Assembly: GCA_946894095.1 (NCBI GenBank)
Contig: OX335658.1
Coordinates: forward strand, 13,879,001 to 13,943,000
Origin: Incurvaria masculella
Lineage: Eukaryota > Arthropoda > Insecta > Lepidoptera > Incurvariidae
Length of the DNA: 64,000 bases
Direction: 5' to 3'
Shown here: positions 20,514 to 30,955 of the stretch, one piece after another
Layout of the letters: each line of letters starts with the position of its first letter
How positions within the stretch are numbered: the stretch's first letter is position 1
Notes under the pieces: generated by a model
What the model saw: only the letters and a program-made list of their open reading frames with translations
Databases searched by the model: none
What the model was told of the DNA's origin: nothing
Program-made: the position numbers and the translations under genes

Positions 20514-20919
20514 GCTGGAGTGCATAATCTCCGGTTAGTCACATTTCGATAGCGACCATAATCAAACCGCTGTCATCAGGCGAATATCGTCGTCGACAAA
20601 TGCCAACTATAAACGCTCGATTAGCCACGGTTAAACATAAATATGGCGCCAGCTCAACAGCTCATGTGTGTCAACGTCAACGGTGTCCAGCAATATATTT
20701 TTTTATTTTCGCATTCAAGGCCGGGAGAAATACCCCATATTTAGTGCAATCACGCGAATTGACCTTGTGTGGTTAGCATTGTAATTAAAATCGGTTTTGT
20801 CGACTAGCAACTTAGTATTAGCCACAACCGAAGATTGTGCACGCCAAATTGCCTTTTGACAGCTACCCGTGGTTAAATTTTATTTTAATGTTATTAAGCG
20901 TACATGTTGTGCACTCCAC
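20514..20919. mobile_element. Possible MITE (~405 bp)
   Basis: The ends CTGGAGTGCATAAT and TTGTGCACTCCACCC are short imperfect inverted repeats. There are no coding features, and no other copy was seen. Confidence 0.35.
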
Positions 20920-20937
20920 CCTAAGTAACCAACAGTA

Positions 20938-21041
20938 GTATTCAGAGTGGGCGGACTAATTTTAATACGCCGGATTAACCCGGTTTTTGTATGGTTAGTC
21001 CGGCGCTAATCTCGTACTAACTTTTGACAGGTTCACTCTCT
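20938..21041. mobile_element. Family K short MITE (copy 1)
   Basis: GTATTCAGAGTGGGCGGACT is followed by GGTTTTTGTATGGTTAGTCC and ACAGGTTC. Copy 2 is at 49224-49343, where the inverted ends (TATTCAGAG/CTCTGAATA) are clearer. Confidence 0.65.
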
Positions 21042-21479
21042 CATTATGATCAAGCATTAGTACTGCAGAACCCCACTGCGAGACGGGCCTAGCCCAGTGC
21101 AGAGTAGTTGAGCCTTAAAAAAAACACGCCTCCACGTTACGAATGTCTGTAAGAAAGTGTCATACCTATCAAATAAGAAGTAAGACATAGACGAAATAAC
21201 GCTCGGCCTCTGAAAAACTATTTCAGCCTATAATTACCTCGACGCAGTGCAACACAGTTTATAGTAGAAAAATGTCCGAATCACCTGCCAACTACTCAAA
21301 ATATTTTTTTGTGGGCAGCAGTCTTACTTGCATTATTACAATTAAGATTAAATATTTCGAAGATATGTTATGTTTTATAGATATGTATATAAATCATTAT
21401 TTTAAAATGTATACTTTATTTTGAATAGTTTGTAATCGTGAGAATATGTTCGAAGAAAAAATAAATAAATGTAATAAAG
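21042..21479. other. AT-rich upstream flank of MEX3, nothing recognised
   Basis: No repeats or reading frames are recognised. It becomes GC-rich abruptly after 21480. Confidence 0.4.
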
Positions 21480-21998
21480 GTTACGCAGCAGACACGCAGC
21501 ATGTTTGCTATGGATCGCGCCTCCTCACCTACCAATGCGTGATGGTACAGAGAGGCACGCAAAGCTCGGCTCCCCGCCCGCCGCTGCACCGCAGCTGCAT
21601 CGCCAAGCCGCTAGCTGGCTACGCGCGGGAAACTGCCCTCGAACTCGTCCAATGCGAGCTGCGCGATTTTGCCGCGTCGCGCGTGCGCGTCGCGCCCCTC
21701 CGCATGTGCGCCGCACGCTCGCTCGCCGGCCGGCGCCCCGCGCCAGTCAGTCATCCGCCGAACGCCGAGCCGTTCGCACGTCGCACATCCCCACGAGCCA
21801 CTCTGCCGGCGACGCGCACGTAAATAAATGTTACCACCGCGCGCTCGCGATCGATTCCGGTAGATATTTGTCCGTTCAAGAACCCTTCGAGATCTCGTGC
21901 GATCGCGCGTGACGCGACTCGACTCGAACATATTCCGCGGGGTTGTCGCGGGAGGTTTGTCCTCTCGCCCGGGAGTCGCGATCGCTTCGCAAGTGGAG
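21480..21998 (+). promoter_or_regulatory. MEX3 promoter and 5'UTR CpG-rich island
   Basis: Base composition jumps from AT-rich to CpG-dense here and remains so through the first exon. I see no TATA box at a suitable position, and the transcription start cannot be fixed. ATG at 21999 is the first ATG in its frame in this block. Long antisense open frames over this island are by-products of high GC. Confidence 0.6.
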
Positions 21999-22257
21999 AT
22001 GCCTTCGTCGTCGTTATTCGGCGAGATGGGTGGCGGCGGGGTGGGCGCCGGCGGGGGAGGCTTGGAGGAGCAGCGGGCGCTGCAGCTGGCCCTCGAGCTG
22101 TCGATGCTGTCGCTGGGGGAGCCCATGCCGAACCCGCTGGGCAGCCCGCTCGGCTTCGCGCCGCCCTCGGACGACCGCGCGAAGAAGTCGCAGAACATGA
22201 CAGAGTGCGTGCCGGTGCCGTCATCGGAGCACGTCGCTGAGATCGTCGGGCGCCAAG
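21999..22257 (+). CDS. MEX3: MEX-3 family KH-domain RNA-binding protein, first coding exon
   Basis: MEX-3 proteins bind specific mRNAs through two KH domains and regulate their translation or stability in the cytoplasm. This exon encodes 86 complete codons plus one base. The start [14 protein letters not shown] matches the family N-terminus (vertebrate MEX3B begins MPSSLF). It is followed by a Gly-rich run, the [16 protein letters not shown] helix, then [20 protein letters not shown] at the start of KH1. It ends at CAAG/GTACGT, a strong donor, phase 1, so the intron splits the last glycine of the GRQG (GXXG) loop that contacts RNA. The rest of KH1, KH2 and any C-terminal RING domain are not in the window. 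The motif match is strong; the choice among MEX3 paralogues does not arise in insects as far as I know. Confidence 0.93.
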
Positions 22258-23150
22258 GTACGTGTCTGACCCCCTGTCTGCCCCCCGGCCGTCCCTCGTT
22301 CGGTTACATAAGCCGGCGTGGGGCGCACGTGTGTTCGTCCCCTCCCCGCCTGTCTCCGCGGCGCCTCTTCGCTCCGCATGCGAAAATTGTCCGCTCCAGG
22401 CGAGTGTGCAGGGCTAGTTGCCTATAGCATTCTCTCTGAATACCCACCACGCGATGCATGATGTTCAGATTGCGTGTTGTGACGTGCTCCCCTCGAACTG
22501 CGGGCCTATTTTCGTAGTTGTAGGTAGTGTTTTGACTAACGCCGCACCGCATGTGTGAACGTAACCTAATTTCTCCCTTTCGCAATGTACCTACTCCCAT
22601 TTCCTTTCCGACGGTGTCGTTGTGCTCCTTTCGCAGGGAGAATGCACTGAATATGCGTATACATTCGGAAATTGTACATAACGTGAATTCCTGTATACCT
22701 GCATAGAAATTGCTTTTGATTCGCCTATAATAATTTTTAGGGTCATTTTAATGGCTGACCAAGGCCCATTCCCCAATTTGCTACCTAAATATATCCGACC
22801 GAGTCGCGGTGATAAAAAATGCATTCTACCCTCAGTTCGCAAGACCTCTCGAAATCTTTTGTTTAGTTGATTCTGGAAATATCGAAAAAAAAGCGCTTTG
22901 TCGGTGTTTCTGGAACCAGAAAAAACGTTCCCCAAGTCGGTTCTGCTCTGTCATAATTGTTGCGAGACGAATCCATTTATCTGCTGCACTTTGGGATGCA
23001 TCTGTCGAATGCAGTTAACAAAAAATCTCATTTCTTCGATTTCATGCGGAAGGTAGGCACGAGGAGTGGTTATTTTGGCCAGTTGTGATTATAGTTAAAA
23101 AGTAGGTAGCTATTTATATGCACAAATTATGTAGGTAGGTATGCATTGTT
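22258..23150. other. Start of MEX3 intron, no repeat recognised
   Basis: It remains moderately GC-rich to about 22400, then becomes average. Several open frames overlap on both strands without recognisable motifs. Confidence 0.35.
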
Positions 23151-23335
23151 AGGGTTCCGTACCCAAAGGGTATCAACGGAACCCTATTACTAAGTTCCGC
23201 TGTCCGTCCGTCAGTATGTAAATTTTCACAGAGTGTGTATTTATTTTGCCGCTATAACAACAAATAGGTAAAATTAAAGGGGGCCTCCATTCAAAAAACC
23301 AGATTGTTTGGTATTAAATCAAGTACGATGGTACG
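23151..23335 (+). repeat. Family A repeat (copy 3), internally deleted and lacking its 3' hairpin
   Basis: It has the 5' hairpin, only two CCGT units, and lacks the TGTATCTCATGAACC block. It stops at GTACGATGGTACG. Confidence 0.8.
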
Positions 23336-23434
23336 CTGTTTTGCGTTGTAATTGAACTCGGCCGAAGCCTAGGGCAGATAGTTACGATAATATAGGTAGT
23401 TAGTAGGTAGCAGCAATCAGTATTTTTTATCAAT

Positions 23435-23800
23435 GAGGATAATGAGTTCCATACAATGGTCGTCCCTGTTTCCTCAGTCAAATTAACAAATATTTTTCTG
23501 AAATTTCGCACATTAAATGTCCATATATGTTTCTGCATGTAGTGTCGTCACAAAGATGTCGTGAGACAAACGAAGTTAAGAGGATGAGGTGATCAAGTTC
23601 CATGCCTTCTTATGTCTGCATAATTTTTTTTAGATTCGTATATCACGCATATAAGTTAATGTATAAAAAAAATAAAAACGTATAGACGTAGCTCTCAGTT
23701 GATTGGTGTAAAGTCAAAAATATCAGAATAATATTTCTCAATTTGACTGATGAAACAGGGACGAGCCGTTGTATGGAACACGATCACCACGTTATCCTCT
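23435..23800. mobile_element. Family Q MITE (copy 1)
   Basis: GAGGATAATGAGTTCCATAC at the left is the reverse complement of the GTATGGAACACGATC ... TTATCCTC block at the right. Inside, CCTCAGTCAAATT and AATTTGACTGATG continue the inverted repeat for about 75 bp. Copy 2 is at 24628-25249. Confidence 0.75.
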
Positions 23801-24030
23801 TAACAAATATAGCAAGGTTACTAAAATGCACGGGCACAAGCACCTCTGACCTCATCAGCGTTTTTAGAGTTGCGGGCTCTGGTGTCTGTCGGTCACACGC
23901 ATTTTATCCCGAATTGTTCTGCTTTTAACGGTTTTTTGAAAAATTTTAAAAAAATCCCAATTTAGGTACACTCATGTAGGTACATTATTATGCACCAACT
24001 ATTTACTTTTGTTCAAAACGTCATACTCTC

Positions 24031-24145
24031 ACACACGAAGGGTTCCGTACCATCGTGCAATATTTAACACAAATAAAATCTCGTTTTTTGTACGGGGGCC
24101 CCCTTTATATATATATATATTTTATTTTACCTATTTGTTGTTATT
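24031..24145 (-). repeat. Family A fragment (copy 4)
   Basis: On the minus strand it carries TTTTGCC-less interior, GGGGGCCCCC, a GATGGTACGGAACCC block and TTCGTGTG. It has lost both the 5' half and the 3' hairpin. A TA run lies at 24107-24120. Confidence 0.75.
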
Positions 24146-24232
24146 AAAGAAGATCATGCGCACATTTCTTGTCAGATCAAAAATTATACTCAAAACAGCT
24201 TTAATTGATCGAACTAGATGTCTGATGACTTA
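24146..24232 (-). repeat. Family E fragment (copy 3), fused to family A fragment
   Basis: GATCAAAAATTATACTCAAA and TGATCGAACTAGATGTCTGA match the 3' part of family E in reverse. It abuts the family A fragment with no gap. Confidence 0.7.
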
Positions 24233-24627
24233 CTAACTAAATATGGACTTACTATAACGGAAGGATAAGCAGAGGTGGAAATAAAAAATCTGCCCTAAAT
24301 TACCTACCTATGTGTTGTCGTACGTGATTTCGTCCTACGTCATTCTTTGCTCACACATCGAAGCGACGAGAAATTGTTGACGGCGTCTGTACCTTCGTGC
24401 CGTCAACTCGCAGCGACGCGCAACCAGGCGGGGACGGGGCAGGGCAGGCGGCAAAAAACGCGCAGCTGCCTCCGGCGGAGACGGCGACGACGCAACGCGA
24501 CTAGTGTGGCCCCGATACCGAAATTCTCAGGACTTTACGTTTCAAAATGCCCAACAACGAAGACATTAATCTATCTGATGCTTTATCGGTTTGTAAATAA
24601 TTAAATACATTTTATGAACTGCTTAAT

Positions 24628-25249
24628 AAGGTGAGAAAGTTCCATACAATAGCCCGTGCCTGTTTCCTAAGACAAATTTGTAATTTTTTTTTTTATATTT
24701 TGCACATTCAATAAATCAACTGAGAGCTGCGTCTGTGCATGTTTGTTTTTAGGGTTCCGTACCCAAAGGGTGAAAACGGAACCCTATTACTAAGCCTCCG
24801 CTGTCCGTCCGTCCGTCCGTCCGTCTGTCCGTCTGTCACAGGGCTGTATCTCATGAACCGTAATAGGTAGGCAGCTGAATTTTTCACAGAGTGTATATTT
24901 ATTTTGCCGCTATAACAACAAATAGGTAAAATAAAAAAATAATAAAAAATAAAGGGGGGTCCCATACAAAAAACCTGATTTTTTGTGTTAAAACTTGTAC
25001 GATGGTACGGAGTCCGACTCGCACTTGACCGGTTTTTTTGATAAATTTTGTCCATGATTCACGCCTCTTAAATTTCGTATACAAATACAAAAAGGCGTGT
25101 ATGGGTACAAGTTAGGTGTTCAATAAACAAAAACGTACAGACGTAGGTTTCAGTTTATTATTGTACAAATTTTCAGAAAAAAGCTTAGTTCGACTGAGGA
25201 AAGAGGCACGAGCCATTGTATGGAACTTGATCACTTCATTATCCTCTTA
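24628..25249. mobile_element. Family Q MITE (copy 2), interrupted by family A copy 5
   Basis: The outer arms (AGTTCCATACAATAGCCCGT left; GCCATTGTATGGAACTTGAT right) match copy 1. The 294-bp family A repeat at 24746-25039 lies in its centre; without it the element is about 328 bp. Confidence 0.75.
24746..25039 (+). repeat. Family A repeat (copy 5)
   Basis: Near full length, with seven CCGT/CTGT units (24805-24836). A 17-bp deletion removes the AACCCTTCGTGTGCG block, so the terminal hairpin arm is shortened. It is inserted in family Q copy 2. Confidence 0.85.
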
Positions 25250-25976
25250 AAGCTGCATTTAACTCTTTTATGCTTTTTTCTATGTAAATTAAGTTCCTCA
25301 AGTGAGGGCGTACGGCATACACGCCCTCACTCGAGGTGCCCGACCACACCCATGGGACCTGGAGCCTTCGCAGGGCCCGCGAAAACCATGCAGTCCAACC
25401 AGCCAGATGCTTCTTCACTCTATATTTTTGCCCAGATTGCACAACAGGGAAATATCTCGGCAGAGATCGCGGTTACAACATTCCTTGGTTGCAACGTAGA
25501 AGCTACGAATTTCATCAATATTCAATTAAGTGAAGGATTACATTATGCATATGTTGTTATGTCGGCATGTAGATTTCCGCCGAAAGCATGCACTACCTTA
25601 TTGCAAGACAAACAACATTACTTCGAAACCAAGAGGTGTTTGATATAATTTTAAATGCTGGTCATCCTATTCAGCTCATCCCTTGGCCTTGCGCATGCTT
25701 CGATCCAAGTCGCGAGTCCTAATAAGCACGAAATGCATTCCTCAACCTAAACTCGCATCGGTGCATCGGTCCAAAGATTTAAATCTTTGATTCAACGGAG
25801 ACAGCCTCACTGAGAAAACAATTTATTTTGGAGGGAGACCTGGGACTTTTGATCTTAAATATAAGACAAATGTACTATTTCTCGTAACACTCGTCACATT
25901 TCAATCAGGTCTTTACCATTTAAGAAAACACGTCCAAAACTCTTAAGCTTAAAAAAGGATCGAATACACCCGTACT
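25250..25976. other. MEX3 intron stretch with a small hairpin; no gene recognised
   Basis: Segments 25301-25311 and 25321-25331 form a perfect 11-bp inverted repeat (AGTGAGGGCGT). An open frame covers 25220-25648 but shows no domain. The GGGCCCGCGAAAACCATGC block at 25372-25391 resembles GGTGCGAAAACCATGCCGG at 49916-49934. Confidence 0.4.
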
Positions 25977-26454
25977 CACTGATAGACTAGGAGGTCGCGA
26001 CAAAAATGGTAACGATAACGTAAATGGCTGAAACTGGGTTCACAAGAGAAAGACCAACCCTCTGAAGCTAAATGTGTCAGTCTGCCTGTTCCAAGTGGTT
26101 GCGTTACGTAGATAAAGCGCCTGAAAAAGTATTATGGTCACAAAATATATAAATGATATGGTAAATGGATGCAAATGACGAAGCATGAAAGTATCGGTAC
26201 ATACTTGGTTAGCAATACAAAAACTGAACAAATTTTTGGTTGCATTTCATAGTTATAGGCGATTTAGGTTACAGATATAACTTTAGGTATATTTAAGTAT
26301 TTAATTAAAATAACGACTGGTTATTGTTGCATAATTAATAGGTACCAATGTTTCTAGACAATCAGTATATTCATCAGCAGGTACATACCAACATCTATTT
26401 TATGTAGCCAATCCAGATAACATTTCGATAAATTTCGTGACCTCCCGGAATATT
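25977..26454 (-). mobile_element. Family C MITE (copy 3), one inverted repeat deleted
   Basis: It begins GATAGACTAGGAGGTCGCGAC (part) and ends CGTGACCTCCCGGAATATT. About 110 bp of the right inverted repeat are missing. The left repeat is continuous at the site where copy 2 holds the palindromic insertion. Confidence 0.8.
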
Positions 26455-27053
26455 AATGTAGCGTCGGCCAGTAAGCTCGCGTCCTGAATTCGTAAACAAA
26501 CTACCATCAGTAATCATTGCCATCAGTTAATTTTCCTGAAATAAATAAATCACTGATACCAGGTTTTACGGATGCGTTTCGGTCGCATAGTCAAGACACT
26601 CGCTCCCTGGATCGGCACTTCATCTTACGGCTTTTACGCTCTAAACCTCGGTTTACTCATATGTTTTTTGTGTTGTTAGTCGCAATGTATTTTAACTATA
26701 CATATTGTAAATGACAATTTCAAGCGTAGTTTACTGCATAAATTCAATGGTTTTAACCCGTGGTATGGAAGAGCTCAGCGAAATTACTAAAAGTAATTTG
26801 TAACTCGTAATAGGGCCTCAGATCGCTTGCGACTCATAGGAGCGACCCGCGCGGTGCAAAGACCTCCGTTTACGGCCGTTTTGTCGCAATAATTCGGTTT
26901 AATTGTGCCGCTATCGTCCTGTCGTCAGGCGGCGCCCGCGCAGGATCGAGGGGTTATCGGCGGGCGAGGTGGAGGAAACGCCCGCCGGAAGCCTGGAGCG
27001 TCGACGCGCTACCATCGCGGCTGCTCCGAGCAGGAGTGGACTCAATCGTGATA
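26455..27053. other. MEX3 intron stretch with GC-rich segment 26900-27010
   Basis: The GC-rich part gives opposed open frames but no known motif. Confidence 0.35.
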
Positions 27054-27207
27054 TAGGGCCGAGTGCACGAAAGGACACAAAATCAACGACAACGTATGAT
27101 TTTATGGACAGTATGGAAGGGAGCTGAGTCAGTCCCATGCGGTTCACTAAAAGTGACACTTTTGAACATTGATTAACTCTGACATCTCTTCCTGCAATCG
27201 GGGCTAA
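27054..27207. mobile_element. Family J MITE (copy 1)
   Basis: TAGGGCCGAGTGCACGAAAGG at the left (first 20 bases shared) and GCAATCGGGGCTAA at the right are imperfect inverted ends. The interior ACTAAAAGTGACA and TGAACATTGATTAACTC are shared with copy 2 at 34465-34628. Confidence 0.7.
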
Positions 27208-28158
27208 GTCCCTGATCAAAGAAGTTATATAATTTTTTTCAAAAGTAGTGTTAGCAAGCGTGGAAGAACGAACAAACGACAGAGGACTTGTTTGACTAGG
27301 AGGTGCTTGACTAGAATTCCTTTTTTACAGATTTGCTTCTAAAGTTTCCCTCCCCCCCCCCCCCCCCTCCCGCTTATGTGCAGTGAATTTTTGTTCTTCA
27401 TCCCTCAATTACACATATGGGTGTCATTTGAATTTTGACTGTTTTTCTATTTTTAAATCGTATAGTGCTTTATAGAATAAAATAAGATTCTTTCGAATTA
27501 ACTTTACATATGACATCGGGTGGAATGGCTGACATATGGACAGGCGGAGAGAAATATATGACAAGGGTTCCGTTTTTTTTTTTCATTTAACTACGGAACC
27601 CTAACAAAGATCAAAATACGCACGTTGCACATCCTGTAGCTTCCGTAAAGTACGTAAACATCGTGCTGGTTTCTACGCGGGCCGCAGACAGAGGGGAGGG
27701 CTTGCAAAAACGATGCGTCTTTGTGCCCGAATAATGCCTCAGACCCTTTTCCACTTCAACGGTCAAAAGATTCCGGAGATATTGAATTTCTCCTCGTTGC
27801 TATTGTCGGATTTCATGAACACAATCGTGAACTGTAAAGCTCTGTCAGGTAGCAGTGTTTAGCAATGTTGTCTATTAAACTTGGTTCAGTCCGTTTGCAG
27901 TTCCACTGTAGATATTGGTTCGTTCTGCCCTTAAAGCAGAGACAATTTGCTGTCACGACTATTGTACAATGCAAGAATCAATCAATAAAATATCAGTTTG
28001 TGTGGGTTTTTCAGTTGCACAATAACGTACTGCGCAGGTTATTGAAATAAGGAAAATCAAACGAATTGCTGAATATATATGCCATATAAAGCCCGATTAT
28101 GCTTATATGTATACAGTAGATATGACAATATTTTGTATTTTACATTTTGTACTAACTT
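27208..28158. other. MEX3 intron stretch with a poly-C run and a small hairpin element
   Basis: It has a 16-base C run (27352-27367) and a 39-bp hairpin AGGGTTCCG ... CGGAACCCT (27564-27602), whose ends equal those of family A. No gene recognised. Confidence 0.5.
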
Positions 28159-28240
28159 TTTAACCGACTTAAAAAAAGGAGGAGGTTCTCAATTCGTCTG
28201 TATGTTTATTTATGTTTGTTAACTCAGAACTTTCGCCTGG
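28159..28240 (+). repeat. Family N repeat end (copy 2)
   Basis: AACCGACTTAAAAAAAGGAG then GAGGTTCTCAATTCGTCTG is the reverse complement of 17070-17118. It lies 18 bp upstream of family A copy 6. Confidence 0.65.
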
Positions 28241-28257
28241 GTAAACCAATTTTGATA

Positions 28258-28559
28258 TTTTTAGGGTTCCGTACCCAAACGGTGAAAACGGAACCCTATT
28301 ACTAAGACTCCGCTGTCCGTCCGTCCGTCCATCCGTCCGTCCGTCTGTCCGTCTGTCCGTCTGTCACAGGGCTGTATCTCAGGAACCGTAATAGGTAGGC
28401 AGCTAAAATTTTCACAGAGTGTGTATTTATTTTGCCTCTATAACTACAAATAGGTAAAATAAAAAATAATAAAAATTGAAAAAAAAACGTGATTTTTTGG
28501 TGTTTACGGTACGGAACCCTTCGTGTGCGAATCCGACTCGCACTTGACCGCTTTTTTTT
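28258..28559 (+). repeat. Family A repeat (copy 6, full length)
   Basis: Array of CCGT/CTGT units at 28315-28365, and a terminal hairpin with one mismatch (GTGCGAAT). It ends TTGACCGC and T7. Confidence 0.88.
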
Positions 28560-28751
28560 AGCGCAATTTGTTTAAGTTCTGACAATGATATCCATGAGAA
28601 AATCATATAAGTCTTAAATTTGTATGTGCGCGACAAATGGACGAACAACTCAATATAAGGCCAACCGATTTCGATGATTCTTATTTTATTGGAAAGGACG
28701 TGTACAAATTAGTTAGTGTATTTCAGATTCACTAAAAATAAATAAATAAAA

Positions 28752-28993
28752 AAAATTACCAAAAAAACGGGCTTCAAAGGAAAATCACTAAAAAGTAAAA
28801 AAATAATTGCAATTTTAGTAGTTCCGATTATTTTTATTTTTTGAGTCGGTGTCAGCCAAGGTAGCCAAGGTTCTCTTGACTGGCTCAGCGCGTGCCGGCT
28901 GACGCCGACTCAAAAAATTAAAATAATCGGAACTACAAAAATGGAAATACGTTTAGTGCCTTTTCTTTGAAGTCGGTTATTTTCTTTGTTAAA
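28752..28993. mobile_element. Fold-back element (~240 bp)
   Basis: Strongest arms: 28815-28856 and 28894-28940 share AGTTCCGATTATTTT, TTTTTTGAGTCGG and GTCAGCC with their complements. Weaker outer arms add CTTCAAAGGAAAATCACTAA against TTAGTGCCTTTTCTTTGAAG. Non-coding. Confidence 0.7.
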
Positions 28994-30059
28994 ATGTTTT
29001 CATGTCAATTTAGCTGTCACGTTCAAGTGCAAACAGTAAATCGTGGTATGGGTTCCGCCACGCCGATCTGACCCACGCGCAGCGCCGCCTTCCGAGCCCA
29101 TTGTCCCGGCTTATGTAAATTCCCGATCGACAATCGCGTCGAATAAACGCCATGTTAACGAAACATCAAACGATTTGTTGTCGTTTAAAATTCTCACCTT
29201 TTACGCACGGCGATTGTCAATCGGCGTCCATATTGTTATTTGCCCGGGCGATAGCGTCATATCCGCTCGTGCGCAGTGCCGACGGCGGAGTGGAGGCGCC
29301 GCGACCAATCTCGACGACTCCGACGCTCCAGCCAATCCATTTACCATGAGGATATCGTTGATGTCTTCATCGAACATTCCGTCTGCGGCGCCGATAACAC
29401 TAGGCACCGCAACACTGACCTCCACAACATATTAGATCAGGGCAATAAAATCTCCTTTTTGACTCGTTCGCCTTAATTAATCGGTAGGTGGTCGCCCGGT
29501 GTTGAAAACTACAATGTTGTGCAGAGATAGTTGCTATATCCGAAGCTCGAACCAGTATCCCTGTATTTATAGCTTCGTTTTATTGATCATTAAGAATGCG
29601 ACTGCGTTTTTAATTTCGCAACTTCGGACGCTTATTAAAAAAGGTTTTCCAATGAAACATTCAGATCAGATCGGTCATGGTGAGCATCTGTGACACCAGG
29701 AGAGTAGACTCGGAAAGATTTATAGGTTAGAGTCCATGGCAGCAGTACTGTGCAGCACGAATGTGTCTGGCAAGTCGTGCCGTGTGCGCCGAGGTGTGCG
29801 CCCCACCGCGGCCGAAGCGAGCGTCGTTTCGTTCCGGTCGCCGCGCGCCTCCGTCAGGTTCAAGGCTTTCCATTACTCCTATACACTCCTAGTACTCGAC
29901 ACTGCCAATTAACTTCTTTCTCTGTTATTCCCGGTCGTGTATGCACTGCATTTTTGCACTGACCCGCGTTTTTTTTTTGGATTACGGTGATGGGGGATCC
30001 TCCACTCGTACTCCACTTTCCCACGGTCAGTCGTTTGTGTCACAGAAGTATGGCATGCT
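28994..30059. other. MEX3 intron stretch with GC-rich island 29040-29420
   Basis: Open frames occur on both strands of the island, with no domain recognised. Confidence 0.35.
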
Positions 30060-30955
30060 TGTGATATGTATCTAGAATCGACCCCGAAGCAAGGATACAT
30101 GAAAAGAAAGACTATAAGTAAATATAGTGCAAGGCTGGACTCAAATCAGCAAACAAACCTTTTGACCGACCGCGGCCACCCGCTCTCATACCCATAATTG
30201 AGAATTCTCATACGGTCCCTCCGCGAGTGATCAATGTCTCCTTAAGGCGGCCCAACCCGGCGGCCCTAACTCATTCGCGGGCACGGTACAAAACCGTGCT
30301 GTTGCGCTCTGGGACCTTCTCTGTTTCAAAGAATAAGACAGGCTCCGTGACGAGGAAGATGCAACATGTCCACAAAAAAGACAATGTGCATAGTGTATAG
30401 TTTGGTAAGATTTACAAAAATTTTTACTTTAAAACGACTTATAGCTAAAAGTAAACCACGACCGCTGTAGTAAAATATCGAACAAAAACCAAATATATTA
30501 TAAATCTTGATTAAATAAGCTATGTCTGATGACTAATCTTTTCAAGATGTTTTTACTATATCATTGCGTAATCCACCTCCAAAGTTATTGTATAAAACGC
30601 GCGAAAAATGCGAACTTTCAGACCTTATAAATTAGAAACCAAACACAATTTTACAATGCCAATGGTCATTAGACATCTAGTTCGATCAAATAAAGCTATT
30701 TTGTGCAAAATTTTGGATCTCTGACAAGAAATATGGGCGTGATCTTCTTTCCCCTTTTGTATGGGGAGATGAGCGGGATGGGCCACCTTAAGACAGTGTT
30801 TATGATTCTACATCCTAGGTAGGTACCTGGTTATAATTTACCTGCGTTGCGGACATTGACTGCAAAGATTGAAACAAGGATTGGACATTCAACCATATTA
30901 TCCAAAGATATTTTTGCGACGTACATACTTGCTCAGTACGAATAAAATAAAAATA
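30060..30955 (-). repeat. Family S element (copy 4), split by family E copy 2
   Basis: TAGAATCGACCCCGAAGCAA (30072-30091) is the S arm. A decayed tRNA-like core is on the minus strand at 30135-30205 (it ends GAGTCCAGCC). S sequence resumes after the insertion with GACAGTGTTTATG and ends with TTGCTCAGTACGAATAAAAT, the S tail. Confidence 0.65.
30246..30787 (+). mobile_element. Family E TTAA MITE (542 bp, copy 2)
   Basis: TTAA at 30242-30245 and 30788-30791. Ends GGCGGCCCAACCCGG and GGGATGGGCCACC. Nearly identical throughout to 14238-14780. It lies within family S copy 4. Confidence 0.92.

Noticed and set aside
20136..20552. 138-codon plus-strand frame
   Set aside because: It lies across a family B SINE and translates the repeat.
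21611..22224. Long antisense frames (195 and 157 codons) over the MEX3 first exon
   Set aside because: They are shadows of a GC-rich coding exon and 5'UTR; no domain and no splice signals fit.
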